Source of the DNA: Planctomycetaceae bacterium
GTDB taxonomy: Bacteria; Planctomycetota; Planctomycetia; Planctomycetales; Planctomycetaceae
Assembly: GCA_029259815.1 (NCBI GenBank)
Contig: JAJDEJ010000009.1
Location: forward strand, 1 to 33,266
Reading direction: 5' to 3'
DNA length: 33,266 bases
Made by a program: the position numbers and the translations under genes. The notes under the pieces are model-generated. The model was not told the DNA's origin and made no database searches. It was given only the letters and a program-made list of their open reading frames with translations. Below are positions 33,149 through 33,266 of this stretch, one piece after another; the first letter of the stretch is position 1; each line of letters begins with the position of its first letter.

Positions 33149-33266
33149 ATGAAGAATTGGCAGAGTCAAGCCCATGTGAAATGGGACTGCAAGTATCACG
33201 TTGTGATCGTACCAAAGTATCGACAGAAAGTGTTCTTCGGAAAACGGAGCAAGCAGGTCGGCGAGA
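33149..33266 (+). CDS. tnpA: IS200/IS605 transposase TnpA, partial at the window edge
   Basis: The ATG at 33149 follows AAGGAGG at a good distance. The 39 residues visible begin MKNWQSQAHVKWDCKYHVVI, then VPKYRQKVFFG. The W-x-C-x-Y-H and PKYRxKVF pattern is characteristic of the small Y1 (HUH) single-strand transposases of the IS200 type. The HUH motif and the catalytic Tyr would lie further downstream and are not in the window. Confidence 0.9.
   Translation, partial: MKNWQSQAHVKWDCKYHVVIVPKYRQKVFFGKRSKQVGE

Larger units (their letters stand above)
33050..33266 (+). mobile_element. IS200/IS605-family element, left part only
   Basis: The left-end hairpin, a ribosome-binding-site stem-loop and the beginning of a Y1 transposase gene are present. 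The rest lies beyond the window, so completeness and any accessory tnpB are unknown. Confidence 0.8.

Noticed and set aside
1..33266. CRISPR array, toxin-antitoxin pair, prophage or retron
   Set aside because: No regularly spaced repeats, no cas genes, no small paired genes, no reverse transcriptase and no phage structural genes were seen.

Overview
The window looks like chromosomal DNA of a planctomycete (Planctomycetota). The evidence is the combination of a DUF1559 H-X9-DG protein, a Tat-dependent DUF1501 protein, an FG-GAP/VCBS propeller protein, an ABC permease fused to a CPBP protease, many secreted proteins of unknown substrate, and frequent GTG starts. Genus cannot be assigned from the sequence alone.

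Layout. 1-2.7 kb: a secreted TPR plus PhoD-like phosphoesterase and a DUF1559 protein, both plus strand. 2.8-7.2 kb: a minus-strand operon of a YtrA-type GntR repressor, an ABC ATPase and a large ABC-2 permease, with a palindromic operator candidate in front of the repressor. 7.5-10.8 kb: a divergent NatA/NatB-like pair whose permease carries a C-terminal CPBP protease domain. 11.0-12.8 kb: typA/bipA. 13.0-20.0 kb: a tightly packed minus-strand four-gene operon made of a large exported membrane protein of unknown function, an ABC ATPase, an ABC-2 permease and a secreted HEAT-repeat protein. 20.0-20.4 kb: a decayed Ser/Thr kinase fragment. 20.6-22.0 kb: a Tat-exported SGNH hydrolase and a small bacterial-PH membrane protein. 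22.1-24.0 kb: tRNA-Asn(GTT), an integrase N-terminal remnant, and an insertion sequence of about 1.6 kb with 48-bp inverted repeats and a DD(35)E transposase that interrupts the remnant. 24.2-26.6 kb: an aldo/keto reductase and a MenC/NAAAR-like enolase-superfamily enzyme. 27.0-33.0 kb: a plus-strand cluster of DUF1501 protein, FG-GAP propeller protein, MFS transporter, DapA/NAL-family aldolase and amidohydrolase-2 protein. The last three overlap or nearly abut, which suggests uptake and breakdown of a small organic acid or sugar acid. The right edge holds the start of an IS200/IS605 element.

The most interesting observation is a dispersed, hairpin-forming repeat of about 130 bp, present three times in the same orientation (12839-12966, 25298-25428, 28544-28673). 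Copies 1 and 2 lie just downstream of stop codons. Copy 3 is flanked by TA on each side and lies inside the signal-peptide coding region of the FG-GAP gene. Element plus one TA is 132 bp, exactly 44 codons, so the reading frame is kept, and removing it in silico restores a compact, normal-looking signal peptide. A second, unrelated inverted-repeat element (17-bp arms, 164 bp overall) lies in front of the DUF1501 gene.
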